Positions 1 through 9,424 of a DNA stretch of 64,000 nt are shown piece after piece. The notes beneath the pieces are model-generated. The model saw only the letters and a program-made list of their open reading frames with translations, ran no database searches and was not told the origin of the DNA. Position numbers and translations under genes: made by a program. Positions within the stretch are counted from its first letter, which is position 1. Each line of letters begins with the position of its first letter. The DNA is from an uncultured Opitutales bacterium (GTDB lineage Bacteria; Verrucomicrobiota; Verrucomicrobiia; Opitutales; Intestinicryptomonadaceae), in the NCBI GenBank assembly GCA_944390805.1, contig CALXQW010000029.1:62001-126000 (forward strand), written 5' to 3'.

Positions 1-525
1 ACCGAGGTTGAAGTGGATTTATCTGCCAAAGAGTCTGGGGAGCTTGGCAAGTTTTTTCCTGCGGAATCTTTCTGTGATGGATTTTGTCTGGATTATTCCT
101 TTGAGTCTGTAGAGCTGTTTAGGCGAATAATGCGTATGCCCTGGAAGGGCACAATAATATTTGCGGACTATTTCCGCACAGCTGCGGAGCTTAAGGATTT
201 TCCTCACGGCACGGCGAGGGGATATTTTAAGCACACGCAATTTTCCGACCTGCTGGAAAAGTACGCTAATCTTGGAGGCGGAAATTTCGACATTACATAC
301 AGTCCTCCTGCGGAGCCTTTTGTTCAGGCAGCTCTTGGCGCTGGCGCCGATTGCGCCGCCTGCGTCTCGCAGGGGAAATTTTTTGTGGAGAATTGCTTTG
401 AGATTATAGATGATATCATAAGAAATGAGCATGCCATGTCTTTCCAAAAGCGTTCTCTTGCGGAACTAATAAGCCCCACTGCGATGGGTGCGGCGTTTAA
501 AGTTCTATACGCCGTAAAGAAATAG
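1..525 (+). CDS. MidA/NDUFAF7-type SAM-dependent methyltransferase, C-terminal part
   Basis: The reading frame is already open at base 1, so the N-terminal half, including the SAM-binding core, lies outside the window; the GTG at 13 is an internal codon. The visible 174 residues carry family landmarks: a FADYF strand near residue 54 (MidA proteins usually have iDYG here), then HGTARGYFKH near 69-78 (family GTLraYxxH), then GGGNFDIT near 92-99 (family GexDiTahV), and a Q-x-x-FF element further on (family Q-x-x-FL). NDUFAF7, the mitochondrial member, methylates an arginine of a complex I subunit; the bacterial substrate is not established. The fragment ends at a TAG at 523-525, followed by 245 bases before the efflux operon. 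Assignment rests only on the C-terminal motifs. Confidence 0.6.
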   Translation, partial: TEVEVDLSAKESGELGKFFPAESFCDGFCLDYSFESVELFRRIMRMPWKGTIIFADYFRTAAELKDFPHGTARGYFKHTQFSDLLEKYANLGGGNFDITYSPPAEPFVQAALGAGADCAACVSQGKFFVENCFEIIDDIIRNEHAMSFQKRSLAELISPTAMGAAFKVLYAVKK

Positions 526-770
526 TCTTTTTTGCCTTATTATTCTTTATGGGTAGCATTGCTATCTGTGGGAGATAAAAAATTACTATAAGAATTCAGA
601 TTTTGAAACTATTCTGTTTTTTGCGCATTTATAAAAAATAATATGGGCGCGTATAAAATTTTTCAGATCGGGCAATTTTAAGTTTTTTGATTGTTTATGT
701 TTAGTTTTATTCTTGCTATAAAGGGCGTGCTTGCATAGAGTTTTTCAAGACTTTTGGGGGATGGAAACGT

Positions 771-2363
771 ATGAGAGCCTTTTTTAGACTTTGCGCGCTA
801 ACGGCGATTGTATCGCCGTGCTTGTTGTTCTCCAAAGGGAAGACTTTTGACATAGAAAGCGCGTACGAGTACGCAAGAGACCGCAGTGAACAGATAAAAA
901 TAGCAAAATTGCGGCTCGATATAATGATAAATAACGTAAAGCTTGTTGAGTTTAAATATTATCCAGATATAGCAATAAGCGCGGCTCCGCTGAGTTGGAG
1001 GAATCTTGAGCAGGAGAATCGTTCTCCTAAATCTCTCGATACGCTTGAGCCTACTGGGTCTATTGTGCTAAAGGAGCATTTGCCGACAAATTCGGATATA
1101 ACGTTAAAATATTCAAACAGTATAAATACTGTTGGAAAGCGTACGGAAAGCTACTCGGCAAGGTTCGACCACGAGCTTCTTAAGCTCGATGCCATAGACC
1201 AGCAAATGACCTTGGCAATTCAAAAGAGGGAGCTGCAGCGCATAGCGAGAATGTCTGTAGAGAGAAATTTTTTAAATTCCTTCAGGAAGGCGTACTATAA
1301 TTATTTGGAGAAGAAGGAGATTCTTCAGATAGTAAGGAAGAAGTCTCGCGAGGAGGAGTTTCTGCGCGACCAAAGCCGCAGGCAATATCAGGCTGGTATT
1401 ATAGCGGAGTACAACCTGCTCGACTATATGGTGGACTTCAACGATACCGAGAGTGAGCGCATAAACGCCGAAAACGCCTATGTCATAGCTAGGAACGATT
1501 TGTTCTTTACCATGGGAATTTCTCCCGATTCCGAAACGGAATTTTTAAGCGTAGGCATAGACGACGCCGCGTCTATGGTGTGGAATACGGAGGATATGAT
1601 GCGTTCTGCGCTTGAGACAAATCTGGACATAAACACTTTTCAGAACGCCATACTTACAAGCGAACTGAACTTGCGCTATTTGAAAGACGACTATCTTCCC
1701 AGTGTAAAGTTCTACGCTTCATATGAGAACCAGGAGGAGGAGAACAACTACAACACCCTAACCGCCAAAACCCGCAATATAACTATGGGTATTCAGCTTA
1801 CATGGAATTTGTTTCAGGACACGTTTACAACCATGTATGAAATTTCCAATGAGCGCAACACCGGAAGGATAAGCAAGCTGCAGTTGGACGAGAGCGTTCG
1901 GACTGTCCGCAACCAGATTTTAAACGACATAGCCAATCTTGAGAAACTCTACGCAGACTACCTTGTTGCATACGAGCGCGAGAGCTACACCCATAGAGAC
2001 TTCGATCTTTCCAACGACCGCATGAAGACCGGCACAATATCCGCATGGGATATGATACGCACAAAGAACCGGTACTTTTCCGCCATGAAAACAAGCATAA
2101 CCCGCAAGTACGCCTTTCTGAGGCAGGTTGCGCAGATGCTTGCGAATTATCCGGTAAACGATGCAATATCTGTGCGTTATGCGTCGATGTCGTCGCGCGG
2201 GTATTTCTTGAACAAGGCGCGCGAGGCCGCCGAAAAGAGCGGGGCAAAACCTAACGCCGCCGCTGGAGCAGAAGTTTCTGTGGGCGGAGAACAGGCCAAT
2301 GCTTCTGCGCAAAAGAAGCGCCCGTCGGTAATTCTTAAAGTTGCCGACAACAATGAAAAGTAG
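771..2363 (+). CDS. TolC-family outer membrane efflux protein
   Basis: 530 residues, close to the usual TolC-family length. Residues 1-22 form a signal peptide (charged start, hydrophobic stretch, cleavage near FSKG). Two similar halves follow, roughly 28-250 and 275-470, each with long polar, probably coiled-coil helices. Near 206-219 the first half has a YQAGxxxxYNLLDY element typical of the family, and near 309-348 there are alternating strand-like segments (LPSVKFYASYE, MGIQLTWNLF) as expected for the membrane barrel. The last 50 residues are Ala/Gly/Lys-rich and probably disordered. It would be the outer-membrane channel for the ABC and adaptor genes that follow 11 bases downstream. The ATG has a purine-rich GGATGGAAACG tract ahead of it. 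It is the first gene of the operon. Confidence 0.88.
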   Translation: MRAFFRLCALTAIVSPCLLFSKGKTFDIESAYEYARDRSEQIKIAKLRLDIMINNVKLVEFKYYPDIAISAAPLSWRNLEQENRSPKSLDTLEPTGSIVLKEHLPTNSDITLKYSNSINTVGKRTESYSARFDHELLKLDAIDQQMTLAIQKRELQRIARMSVERNFLNSFRKAYYNYLEKKEILQIVRKKSREEEFLRDQSRRQYQAGIIAEYNLLDYMVDFNDTESERINAENAYVIARNDLFFTMGISPDSETEFLSVGIDDAASMVWNTEDMMRSALETNLDINTFQNAILTSELNLRYLKDDYLPSVKFYASYENQEEENNYNTLTAKTRNITMGIQLTWNLFQDTFTTMYEISNERNTGRISKLQLDESVRTVRNQILNDIANLEKLYADYLVAYERESYTHRDFDLSNDRMKTGTISAWDMIRTKNRYFSAMKTSITRKYAFLRQVAQMLANYPVNDAISVRYASMSSRGYFLNKAREAAEKSGAKPNAAAGAEVSVGGEQANASAQKKRPSVILKVADNNEK

Positions 2364-2374
2364 GAGTTCTTACC

Positions 2375-3061
2375 ATGCCGGACAATGAAAAAAATGTTCC
2401 TCCGCTGATAGAATGCGAGAATCTCGATAAAGCCTATTACTTGGGCAAGGAAGAGTTGCTTGTTCTAAAGCAGGTAAATTTGAAGATATACAAGGGCGAA
2501 TACATGTCTATAATGGGTTCTTCAGGGTCGGGCAAGAGTACCCTCATGAACATAATAGGCTTTTTAGACCGCCCAACAAGGGGTGTTTATCGGCTTAACG
2601 GCAAGGATGTAACAAATCTTAGCGACGACGAGGAATCTATCATAAGGGGGCGCGAGATAGGTTTTGTCTATCAGACTTTCAATCTTCTTCCGCGCAATAC
2701 TGCCTACGAGAATGTTGCTCTGCCTTTGTTCTATCAGAATAGGCCAGCCGACAGGAATCTTATAATGCAGGCGCTAGAAACTGTAGGCATAGCCGACCGC
2801 GCCAGGCACAGGCCAAATGAGCTCTCCGGAGGCCAGAGGCAGAGGGTAGCCATAGCGCGCGCCTTGGTGGCTAGCCCGTCATTAATTCTTGCCGACGAGC
2901 CAACCGGCGCGCTCGACAGCCGCACCAGCGAGGAGATAATGGAGCTTTTTACGCGCCTTAACGACAAAGGCGTAACGGTTATAATAGTCACGCACGATCC
3001 GGAAGTTGCGCACAAGACGCGCAGGGTTGTGCGCATAAAGGACGGAAGGATTACCGAATGA
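2375..3061 (+). CDS. MacB/LolD-type ABC transporter ATP-binding protein
   Basis: A stand-alone nucleotide-binding subunit of 228 residues. Walker A GSSGSGKS is at 48-55, the Q-loop glutamine at 100, the signature LSGGQ at 150-154, Walker B ILADEP at 171-176 and the switch histidine at 207. The short length, the YQxFNLLP segment after the Q-loop and the DEPTGALD sequence are typical of the MacB/LolD/FtsE branch (type VII ABC systems), which move substrates out of the inner leaflet or periplasm instead of pumping through the membrane. Its partner permease is the FtsX-like protein at 4301-5512; in classical MacB these two are fused. The stop overlaps the next ATG (ATGA at 3058-3061), so translation is probably coupled. 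Confidence 0.93.
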   Translation: MPDNEKNVPPLIECENLDKAYYLGKEELLVLKQVNLKIYKGEYMSIMGSSGSGKSTLMNIIGFLDRPTRGVYRLNGKDVTNLSDDEESIIRGREIGFVYQTFNLLPRNTAYENVALPLFYQNRPADRNLIMQALETVGIADRARHRPNELSGGQRQRVAIARALVASPSLILADEPTGALDSRTSEEIMELFTRLNDKGVTVIIVTHDPEVAHKTRRVVRIKDGRITE

Positions 3062-4317
3062 ATTCATGGAGAATTTCATTGTTTTTTTTGGCGTTAGCAG
3101 CATCTGCGTTTCAGGCGCTTGCGGCTGGAGACGACATAGAGCTTGTATCTGTGCAACCGCAGTTTGAGAATGTTGATGTTGTGATGAGGGCCAGCGGTGT
3201 ACTTGATTCATCTAAGTCTATAAACATAAATGCACCCAGAACGCGCTATCCTAGAAAGCTTGTTACTATAGTTGATGAGGGCACCCTTGTTAAGAAGGGA
3301 GATGTTCTAGCAACTTTCGATACCTCAATGATGGAAGAGCGGCTTGAAACTTTGGAATATTCAGGTCTTCACGCCAAGTACAAAGACACGGAGATGTCTT
3401 TTCAGATAAGCGTAAACGAGAGGGTTGCCACCTACAAGAGCAAGGTTGAAAATGAAAAGATATCAAAGATAACGTATGACTCCATGGAGTTTGCTCCTGA
3501 GATGGAGCGCAAAAAGGCTTTGATACGGTTAAATCAGGCTTCGGCTGACGTAAAGATAGCTGAAAACCGCATACGCCAAGAGGAGCAGCGCCGCGACATA
3601 CAACTTAGGAACATACAGGACCAGATAGACCAGAACAGGCGCGACATAGAAAAACTAAAGGCGGACATAGACAGTTTTACAGTCAAGGCGCCGTCGGAAG
3701 GTATAGTTGTGTATCCTAAGATAAAAATATCCGGCGCGGAGCGCAAGGTGCAGATAGGAGACAGCCTCTATTGGGACCAGCTATTTCTAACCATACCCAA
3801 TCTTTTCGAGATGGTGGCTAGAGTTGAGGTTGACGAGAAGGACATACGCAGGATAAAGCTCGGACAGAAGTGCCGCATAATGCTGGAGGCGTTTAAGGAC
3901 GCGTCGTTTACGGGCGAGGTTTCAAAGATAGAGCGCCTTGCTCAGATAAAGAGCAACAATCCGTATGTTAAGATATTCAATGTTGACATAAAGATAAACG
4001 AGCGCGACTTGGACAAGCTTCGTCCGGGTATGAACGCCCGCGCGGAGATACTCACAAACAGGTTTGAGAGCGCCGCAACAATACCGCTTGACTTCATTCT
4101 GCGAGATGGCGGCACATACTACATATGCGCTTTTAAGGACGGCGCTATAGTTAGGGAAGACGTTGAGCTTCTAGACTTCACAGATTTCAAGGCCGTGCTG
4201 AAATCCGCCCCCAAGCTTGCTCCAGTAAAGCCAACTCCGCAGGTGAGAAAGGCTCTTGAAGGCGGACAGAAGAATCTAAAACCAAAGTTCATTCCATACG
4301 ATGCTCAAAACGGTTAA
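3058..4317 (+). CDS. HlyD/MacA-family membrane fusion protein (first of three)
   Basis: A periplasmic adaptor of 419 residues that would link the ABC permease to the TolC-like channel. Residues 1-22 are a signal peptide. A half-lipoyl segment with VDEGTLVKKGDVLATFD is followed by a long charged coiled coil (about residues 95-205, rich in R, Q, E, D and I), then the second half-lipoyl segment FTVKAPSEGIVVYPKI, and beta-barrel and membrane-proximal domains with the LRPGMNARAEI element typical of MacA/HlyD. It starts inside the ATPase stop (ATGA) and its last 17 bases overlap the permease gene, so it belongs to the core transporter. Of the three adaptor genes here it is the one placed between ATPase and permease. 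Confidence 0.87.
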   Translation: MNSWRISLFFLALAASAFQALAAGDDIELVSVQPQFENVDVVMRASGVLDSSKSININAPRTRYPRKLVTIVDEGTLVKKGDVLATFDTSMMEERLETLEYSGLHAKYKDTEMSFQISVNERVATYKSKVENEKISKITYDSMEFAPEMERKKALIRLNQASADVKIAENRIRQEEQRRDIQLRNIQDQIDQNRRDIEKLKADIDSFTVKAPSEGIVVYPKIKISGAERKVQIGDSLYWDQLFLTIPNLFEMVARVEVDEKDIRRIKLGQKCRIMLEAFKDASFTGEVSKIERLAQIKSNNPYVKIFNVDIKINERDLDKLRPGMNARAEILTNRFESAATIPLDFILRDGGTYYICAFKDGAIVREDVELLDFTDFKAVLKSAPKLAPVKPTPQVRKALEGGQKNLKPKFIPYDAQNG

Positions 4318-5512
4318 ATTTCTGAAGTATCTGCGCATGTCTTTGCGCAGTCTGCTCGACCACAAATTGCGCAGTTTTCTTACCGTGCTGGGCATAATAT
4401 TTGGTGTCTCGGCTGTTATAGCCATGACTGCAATAGGGGAGGGCGCCAAGAGGAAGGCTCTAAAGGGCATACAGGAGATGGGCATAAACAATGTGTTTGT
4501 ATCCGATATGCCCCAGGTTAGGCGCGATGCGTTTGAAAAGGGGGCGTATGTATCCGACGGCATGAGCCTTTCCGACATTGAGTTTATACAGCTGAGCATA
4601 AGCGAGATTACCCGCGCGTCTCCGCTGAAGAAAAAGGAGCTTTTTGTGCAGTCTGAATCTTTCAACGGAGCCATGGAGGTCACCGGCACAAATGGCAATT
4701 TTTTTGAGATGCTAGGTCTTTCTGCTGAAAGCGGCAGGCTCTTTTCTGCTCCGGACGAGGAAAACGTTCCGAAGGTTTGTGTGCTTGGCTCTCTGGCTGC
4801 CCAGAGAATGTTTAAGCAAAGCAGGGCTCTCGGATCTTTCATACGCATAAACGACAGGCATTTTAAGGTTGTTGGAATACTATCTGAAAAGCCTGGATAC
4901 GATAACGGCGTGTATCTGCTTTGGAACGAGCCTCTTTTGAGCGAGACTCTCGGTGCGTTTGAATCTCCCCTTTCCGGCGCAATTTTTTACATAGACTCAA
5001 TTCCGTCTATAAGGGCGGTGTCGGAGTTTATCGCCAAGATACTCAAGCGCAGGCACAGCGGCCTTGACGACTTTGAAATGATAGTTCCCGAAGCCCAGCT
5101 TAGGCAGGCCGAAAACACCCAGAACTTGTTCAACTCCATAATGCTTTTAATAACGAGCATATCTTTGATTGTTGGCGGAATAGGAATAATGAACATAATG
5201 CTTGCATCTGTGCTCGAGCGTACCAAAGAGATAGGCATACGCAGAGGTATGGGCGCCACAAAGCTCGATATCCGCCAGCAGTTTCTTGCCGAGGCCGTTG
5301 TGCTCACAAGCGCAGGCGGAGTAATTGGAATAGTAGTTGGGCTGGTTCTAACTTTGATAATAAAATTGGCGACTGGTTGGGATATGCCCGTTCCGCTTGG
5401 GGCGGTTGCGCTTTCATTTTGTTTTTCCGTTCTGATAGGCGTTGTTTTTGGATATTATCCGGCGAAAAACGCTTCTGAGATGAATCCGATAGACGCGCTT
5501 AGGTACGAGTAG
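4301..5512 (+). CDS. MacB/FtsX-like ABC transporter permease
   Basis: 403 residues. One membrane helix near the N terminus (about 24-44, RSFLTVLGIIFGVSAVIAM) is followed by a large periplasmic MacB_PCD-like domain, then an FtsX domain of three helices from about residue 280 to the end. In the last part ERTKEIGIRRGMGA is the conserved coupling motif of this family, and the C terminus NPIDALRYE is also typical. Unlike E. coli MacB the ATPase is a separate gene (2375-3061). The gene starts within the end of the adaptor gene and is followed after 13 bases by a second adaptor. Substrate cannot be read from the sequence; known MacB systems export macrolides, peptides and lipoproteins or lipids. Confidence 0.92.
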   Translation: MLKTVKFLKYLRMSLRSLLDHKLRSFLTVLGIIFGVSAVIAMTAIGEGAKRKALKGIQEMGINNVFVSDMPQVRRDAFEKGAYVSDGMSLSDIEFIQLSISEITRASPLKKKELFVQSESFNGAMEVTGTNGNFFEMLGLSAESGRLFSAPDEENVPKVCVLGSLAAQRMFKQSRALGSFIRINDRHFKVVGILSEKPGYDNGVYLLWNEPLLSETLGAFESPLSGAIFYIDSIPSIRAVSEFIAKILKRRHSGLDDFEMIVPEAQLRQAENTQNLFNSIMLLITSISLIVGGIGIMNIMLASVLERTKEIGIRRGMGATKLDIRQQFLAEAVVLTSAGGVIGIVVGLVLTLIIKLATGWDMPVPLGAVALSFCFSVLIGVVFGYYPAKNASEMNPIDALRYE

Positions 5513-5525
5513 ATATAAGAATGTC

Positions 5526-6740
5526 ATGGGAAAACTTCTTGCAGTGCTGCTTGTTTTAGCCGCCGGTTTTTTTGCGGCGAGGGCGCTGTTTACCCATTCG
5601 GGAGGGGGGTATGCCTCGGCTAATTTCTCTCCAATCGCCAAGGCGGCTTCTACAATGGAGGCTTTCGGCAATGTAGACACATTTAAGTTCAGCGTTTTGC
5701 GCGCGCCCGACAGCAGATTCTCGCGCCAGATAGTGTGGCTTAAGGAGGAGGGGGCAGAGGTCTCTAAGGGGGAGCTTGTTGCAAAGTTCGATGCTTCCGA
5801 TATAGCTTTTTATCTGGAAGAATTGGCAATCCGCACACAATCTTTCATAGAGGATAGGGCCGCGTTTGATTTGGCCTGGGATACAACCATGGAGACGTCG
5901 GAAAATTCCGTATCCATGCAGATAGAGACTGTCGCCCTTCAGGACTTGGACGTTGACCAGAAAAAGTACCATGCCGCCCTTGTGCGCAAGATGGCGCAGA
6001 TAAGCGCAAACAACCAGCGCGGATATTTGGGAGCGTTGCAATCGCAAAAAGACAGGCTCGCGCAGCAGCGCAAGATAGCAGAGGGGTACCAGAACGACAA
6101 GATGGAGCGCCATAAGAAGAACATAAAAAAAGCCGAGGACCTTATAAGCCTTTACGATATCCGCGCTCCGTACGATTCCGTAATTAGCTATCCGCAAATA
6201 TATATAGCCGGAATACTCAAGAAAGCGGAGCAGGGCGACAGCCTTGTACAACTTCAGGAGTTTGCCCGCCTGCCAGATTTCTCCTCAAAATGCGTGGTTT
6301 TGCGCATGCGCGAGCACGGCATAAAAAGCCTTAGGAAGGGGCAGAAGGTTGAATTTTACGCAAAAGCAGTTCCGGGAGTAAAGTTTACAGGAAAGATAAA
6401 GAGCTTTTCGGCAACGCCCACAGACGACATTTCTGGGGAGGAGTCCCGCAGGTATTTTGAGGCCAACGTTGAACTGGATAAATCTGCCAATGTCTCCTCT
6501 CTAATGCCGGGCATGACGGTTTCTGCGCGGATATTTCTTGGGGAATATGAGAATGTGTATGCCATACCCGTAGATTATGTGTCGTCTTCGGGCGGGAAGA
6601 TGAGTGTGGAGATTCTGTCGGCCGACGGCGCGCGCAGAAAAATTGAGGTGTCGGCTACGGCTTCAGACGAAAATTTTGTTTATATTTTGGCTTCGGAGCT
6701 TGGCGGAAAAGAAATAAAACTTGTGCGTTTTTCTGAATGA
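5526..6740 (+). CDS. HlyD-like membrane fusion protein (second of three)
   Basis: 404 residues with an N-terminal hydrophobic anchor or signal (about 3-22). It has the adaptor layout: first half-lipoyl segment with KEEGAEVSKGELVAKFD, a long helical region of about 130 residues rich in Q, K, E and A, second half-lipoyl segment YDIRAPYDSVISYPQI, then barrel domains with LMPGMTVSARIFLGEY. It is clearly related in layout to the adaptors at 3058-4317 and 6737-7954 but only weakly similar in sequence, so the copies are old or separately acquired. It lies 13 bases after the permease and overlaps the third adaptor by ATGA. It may form a mixed adaptor ring with the others or serve a different substrate form. 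Confidence 0.8.
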   Translation: MGKLLAVLLVLAAGFFAARALFTHSGGGYASANFSPIAKAASTMEAFGNVDTFKFSVLRAPDSRFSRQIVWLKEEGAEVSKGELVAKFDASDIAFYLEELAIRTQSFIEDRAAFDLAWDTTMETSENSVSMQIETVALQDLDVDQKKYHAALVRKMAQISANNQRGYLGALQSQKDRLAQQRKIAEGYQNDKMERHKKNIKKAEDLISLYDIRAPYDSVISYPQIYIAGILKKAEQGDSLVQLQEFARLPDFSSKCVVLRMREHGIKSLRKGQKVEFYAKAVPGVKFTGKIKSFSATPTDDISGEESRRYFEANVELDKSANVSSLMPGMTVSARIFLGEYENVYAIPVDYVSSSGGKMSVEILSADGARRKIEVSATASDENFVYILASELGGKEIKLVRFSE

Positions 6741-7954
6741 AGAAGTTTATTGCATTTACAGGCATTTGCCTGGCGATTGCCGCCGGGGCGTTTTTTGCGC
6801 TTCGGGAGGGAAGTGTGCCTTGTGCAAGTTTTGTTCCTCAGAAGGGAGACTTTACAGAGACAGTCAGCATGGCGGGAGTTATGGAAGCCATGTATTATGT
6901 GGGCATACGTTCGCCGTCGTCCCCGTACGAAAAACAGTTAACATATCTTCCGGCTGAGGGGACTTTTGTAAAAAAAGGAGATATAATTGCGCGTTTTGAT
7001 GTAAGTCCTGTGCTTGATGCCATAGAGCTCAAGGAGGAGAACATGTATTCCAGCCAGTTTGATCTTGAGAATCTCGAGACTGAATGGGATATGTCGGAAT
7101 ACGAGATGAGCGTGGATATAGCGGCGGCAAGAAGTGAACTTGGCCTGTACTATTCGGACACGCAGAGCCTGAAGTTTTACGAGTCTATGCGTTCGCAGAT
7201 GGCTGATTTGCAATATTCGTCGGCGCGCTCGCAATACAACGCATCGAGGGTAAAGCGCGACGGCTCAAAGCGCATGAATGAAGACCGCATAAAGCGCCAT
7301 AAAGGAATATTGCGTCACCACGAATACCGCATATTCCGCGATGAAACCTACCTTGAAGACTACGTTTTGCGCGCTCCGTATGATTCCATGGTAATTTTGC
7401 CCTACAAATTGATAGACAACCGTTGGCGTCAGTCGGAAGTTGGAGATTTTCTCGCCCGCGGCATGGAGTTTATGCGCCTGCCAGATTTCTCAACAATGGG
7501 ACTGACGTTGAAAATAGAGCAGGCTCTGATAAAGAATATAGGCATGGGTGAGGAGGTCCATTTTAGAATCTTGTCTTATCCGTCGTATCTTTTTAAGGGG
7601 AAGATAGATTCCATATCGCAGCTTGCCTCAGAGGATAAATTTCAGGAGCACAAAAAAGTTTTTGAGGTGCGCGTTAAGCTCGACGCGGCAACTCCCGATG
7701 CCCAGAGAAAGATTCTTCTTCCCGGAATGGTAGCAACTGCCAGGGTTCCCGTTTCTAAATCTGGCGGATTGTGGCGCATTCCAAAAGATTTTATATACGA
7801 GAAAAATGGAAAACCTTTTGTTTTGGCCAGGCAGAAAGACTCAAAAATTCTTGAATGCAGCGCAAAGATTTCTGCGGAGGGGGTTGACTGGTTTTACCTC
7901 GATTCCAAGGAGAATCCGTGGATAGAAAACGCTGGGGAAATTATAGCAAAATAA
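6737..7954 (+). CDS. HlyD-like membrane fusion protein (third of three)
   Basis: 405 residues, last gene of the efflux operon, starting in the ATGA overlap with the preceding adaptor. An N-terminal hydrophobic segment (3-23) is followed by PAEGTFVKKGDIIARFD (first half-lipoyl segment), a charged helical hairpin (about 95-205), YVLRAPYDSMVILPYKL (second half-lipoyl segment) and a barrel domain ending with LLPGMVATARVPV. The phrases LRAPYDS and LPDFST are shared in similar form with the second adaptor, so these two are closer to each other than to the first. No strong terminator is visible after the stop. Confidence 0.8.
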   Translation: MKKFIAFTGICLAIAAGAFFALREGSVPCASFVPQKGDFTETVSMAGVMEAMYYVGIRSPSSPYEKQLTYLPAEGTFVKKGDIIARFDVSPVLDAIELKEENMYSSQFDLENLETEWDMSEYEMSVDIAAARSELGLYYSDTQSLKFYESMRSQMADLQYSSARSQYNASRVKRDGSKRMNEDRIKRHKGILRHHEYRIFRDETYLEDYVLRAPYDSMVILPYKLIDNRWRQSEVGDFLARGMEFMRLPDFSTMGLTLKIEQALIKNIGMGEEVHFRILSYPSYLFKGKIDSISQLASEDKFQEHKKVFEVRVKLDAATPDAQRKILLPGMVATARVPVSKSGGLWRIPKDFIYEKNGKPFVLARQKDSKILECSAKISAEGVDWFYLDSKENPWIENAGEIIAK

Positions 7955-8239
7955 AACTCTATATATTTAGCAGGCGTATGTATGTATTTAATCTATATTA
8001 AGCCTCATTACGCTTTAGTTTTCTCTTTTAATTAACAAAGATATCTCTTTTTATATATAAAAATATAAATATATCTTGTATTTCTAATAGGCTATAAGGC
8101 GTACTTTTCCCCAGACTATGTTTTATTGTATTGCGCATTCAGGCATACGCATTGGCAGTCTATACCACCTTAAAAAACGCAAGGGCAAAATCTTTTTCAA
8201 TAATGCAGCAGAATATTGCGCGCCAATTTTCAATATGCT
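7955..8239. other. AT-rich intergenic region between convergent genes
   Basis: 285 bases between the ends of the efflux operon and lpxB. The stretch at about 8046-8080 is nearly pure A/T with short self-complementary TATATA runs. I see no convincing GC stem with a T-tract on either strand and no open frame of plausible coding quality. Confidence 0.4.
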
Positions 8240-9424
8240 TTAAGAATTTTTTGCATTTGCATTTTTAAGAAGCCATGCCGCGGCTCCGCCACTTTCAGTT
8301 GGAGCGGATAGTATGCGTTTTAGCTGTTCGGCATCTGCTGCTGCCTCAGCTCGGGCCGACGGATTTTCTATACAATGCCTAATGCGTTTTGCCAGAGCTG
8401 AAGGCTTTGCGGCAAATTGTATGTATTCTGGTAGCGAAGATCCCTCAAGCAATATGTTGGATATTCCAAGATACGATATGCTAACTATGGGGCGTGCCGC
8501 CAAATATGTAAATATGTTTGCCTTGTAGACTATGGCCGCTGGTATTCCGGCAAGCGCGCAGTTTAAAGACATAGTTCCAGAACTCATAAGCGCTGTCTTT
8601 GCCCTTATAGGCGCGGCAGAAGAATCTGGAATTAATGAAACCTTCCCGTTTAAATCTGGAAACTTTTTTAAAATCTTTTCAAGTACGGCTTTTATAGCAT
8701 TGCTCGGATATGGCACCACGGCTTTCTCATCTCCCAATAACCTTAGGGTCTTTAACATTATTGGAAATATCCTGCCAACAGCCGCCTTACGGCTGCCAGG
8801 TAAAAATAGAAGGGGGCCGTCTTTGTTGTATTCAACCGGCGCAGTATGTTCTGAATCGAGAAAAGGATGCCCCACAAACTCCGCCTTTAAGGAAGTGTCG
8901 GCATAGCATGACGTCTCGAAAGGAAATATGACAGCAAGAGAGTCTAAAGTGTCCGCCATCTTGAAGCGCCTGCCAGCCTTCCATGCCCATATCTGAGGGC
9001 TTATATAATATGCCGCGCGCACATTGCCCCCGCCTTTCAAACTTATTCCGCGCTCTTTTAGCATCTTTGCAAGATGCAGGTTGAAGCCGGGATAATCTAC
9101 AAAACATACAGTCTTTGGCCTGTATGCATCTATCCATGCGGTGATTCTGTCGGCGAGAACCTTGAAAAATTTGTAGTTCTTTAAAACCTCAAACAAGCCA
9201 ACTACGGAAAAACCCGTCATGTCAAATAACAGTTGAGCTCCGGCCTCCTTCAGAGATTCGCCTCCAAATGCACATACGCGCTTTGCAGGATCCATGGCAA
9301 GAGCACGACGCAACATTCTTGCGGCCTGCTGGTCGCCGGAATGCTCGCCGGCTATTATTAGAATATCGCACTCTCCGTGTTCCGGCGGCGGAAAAGAGGC
9401 TGGTATTGTTCGGCTATCGGGCAT
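8240..9424 (-). CDS. lpxB: Lipid-A-disaccharide synthase
   Basis: 394 residues, normal LpxB length. The enzyme joins UDP-2,3-diacylglucosamine and lipid X to make the lipid A disaccharide on the inner membrane, so the organism makes LPS. Landmarks: AGEHSGD at 25-31, FVDYPGFN at 108-115, ISPQIWAWKAGR at 141-152, EFVGHPFLD at 182-190, FLPGSRKAAV, and SSGTMSLNCALAGIP in the C-terminal half. In the last motif most LpxB proteins have Glu after SGTxxL, while this one has Asn, which may be a lineage variant. The first 17 residues before the core are an extra tail. The ATG overlaps the end of the upstream oxidoreductase by 11 bases, so the two are translated together. Confidence 0.93.
   Translation of the reverse strand: MPDSRTIPASFPPPEHGECDILIIAGEHSGDQQAARMLRRALAMDPAKRVCAFGGESLKEAGAQLLFDMTGFSVVGLFEVLKNYKFFKVLADRITAWIDAYRPKTVCFVDYPGFNLHLAKMLKERGISLKGGGNVRAAYYISPQIWAWKAGRRFKMADTLDSLAVIFPFETSCYADTSLKAEFVGHPFLDSEHTAPVEYNKDGPLLFLPGSRKAAVGRIFPIMLKTLRLLGDEKAVVPYPSNAIKAVLEKILKKFPDLNGKVSLIPDSSAAPIRAKTALMSSGTMSLNCALAGIPAAIVYKANIFTYLAARPIVSISYLGISNILLEGSSLPEYIQFAAKPSALAKRIRHCIENPSARAEAAADAEQLKRILSAPTESGGAAAWLLKNANAKNS

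Noticed and set aside
526-770. Terminator GGTAGC-ATT-GCTATC-like hairpin after the MidA gene
   Set aside because: The stem is only about six pairs and no T-tract follows.
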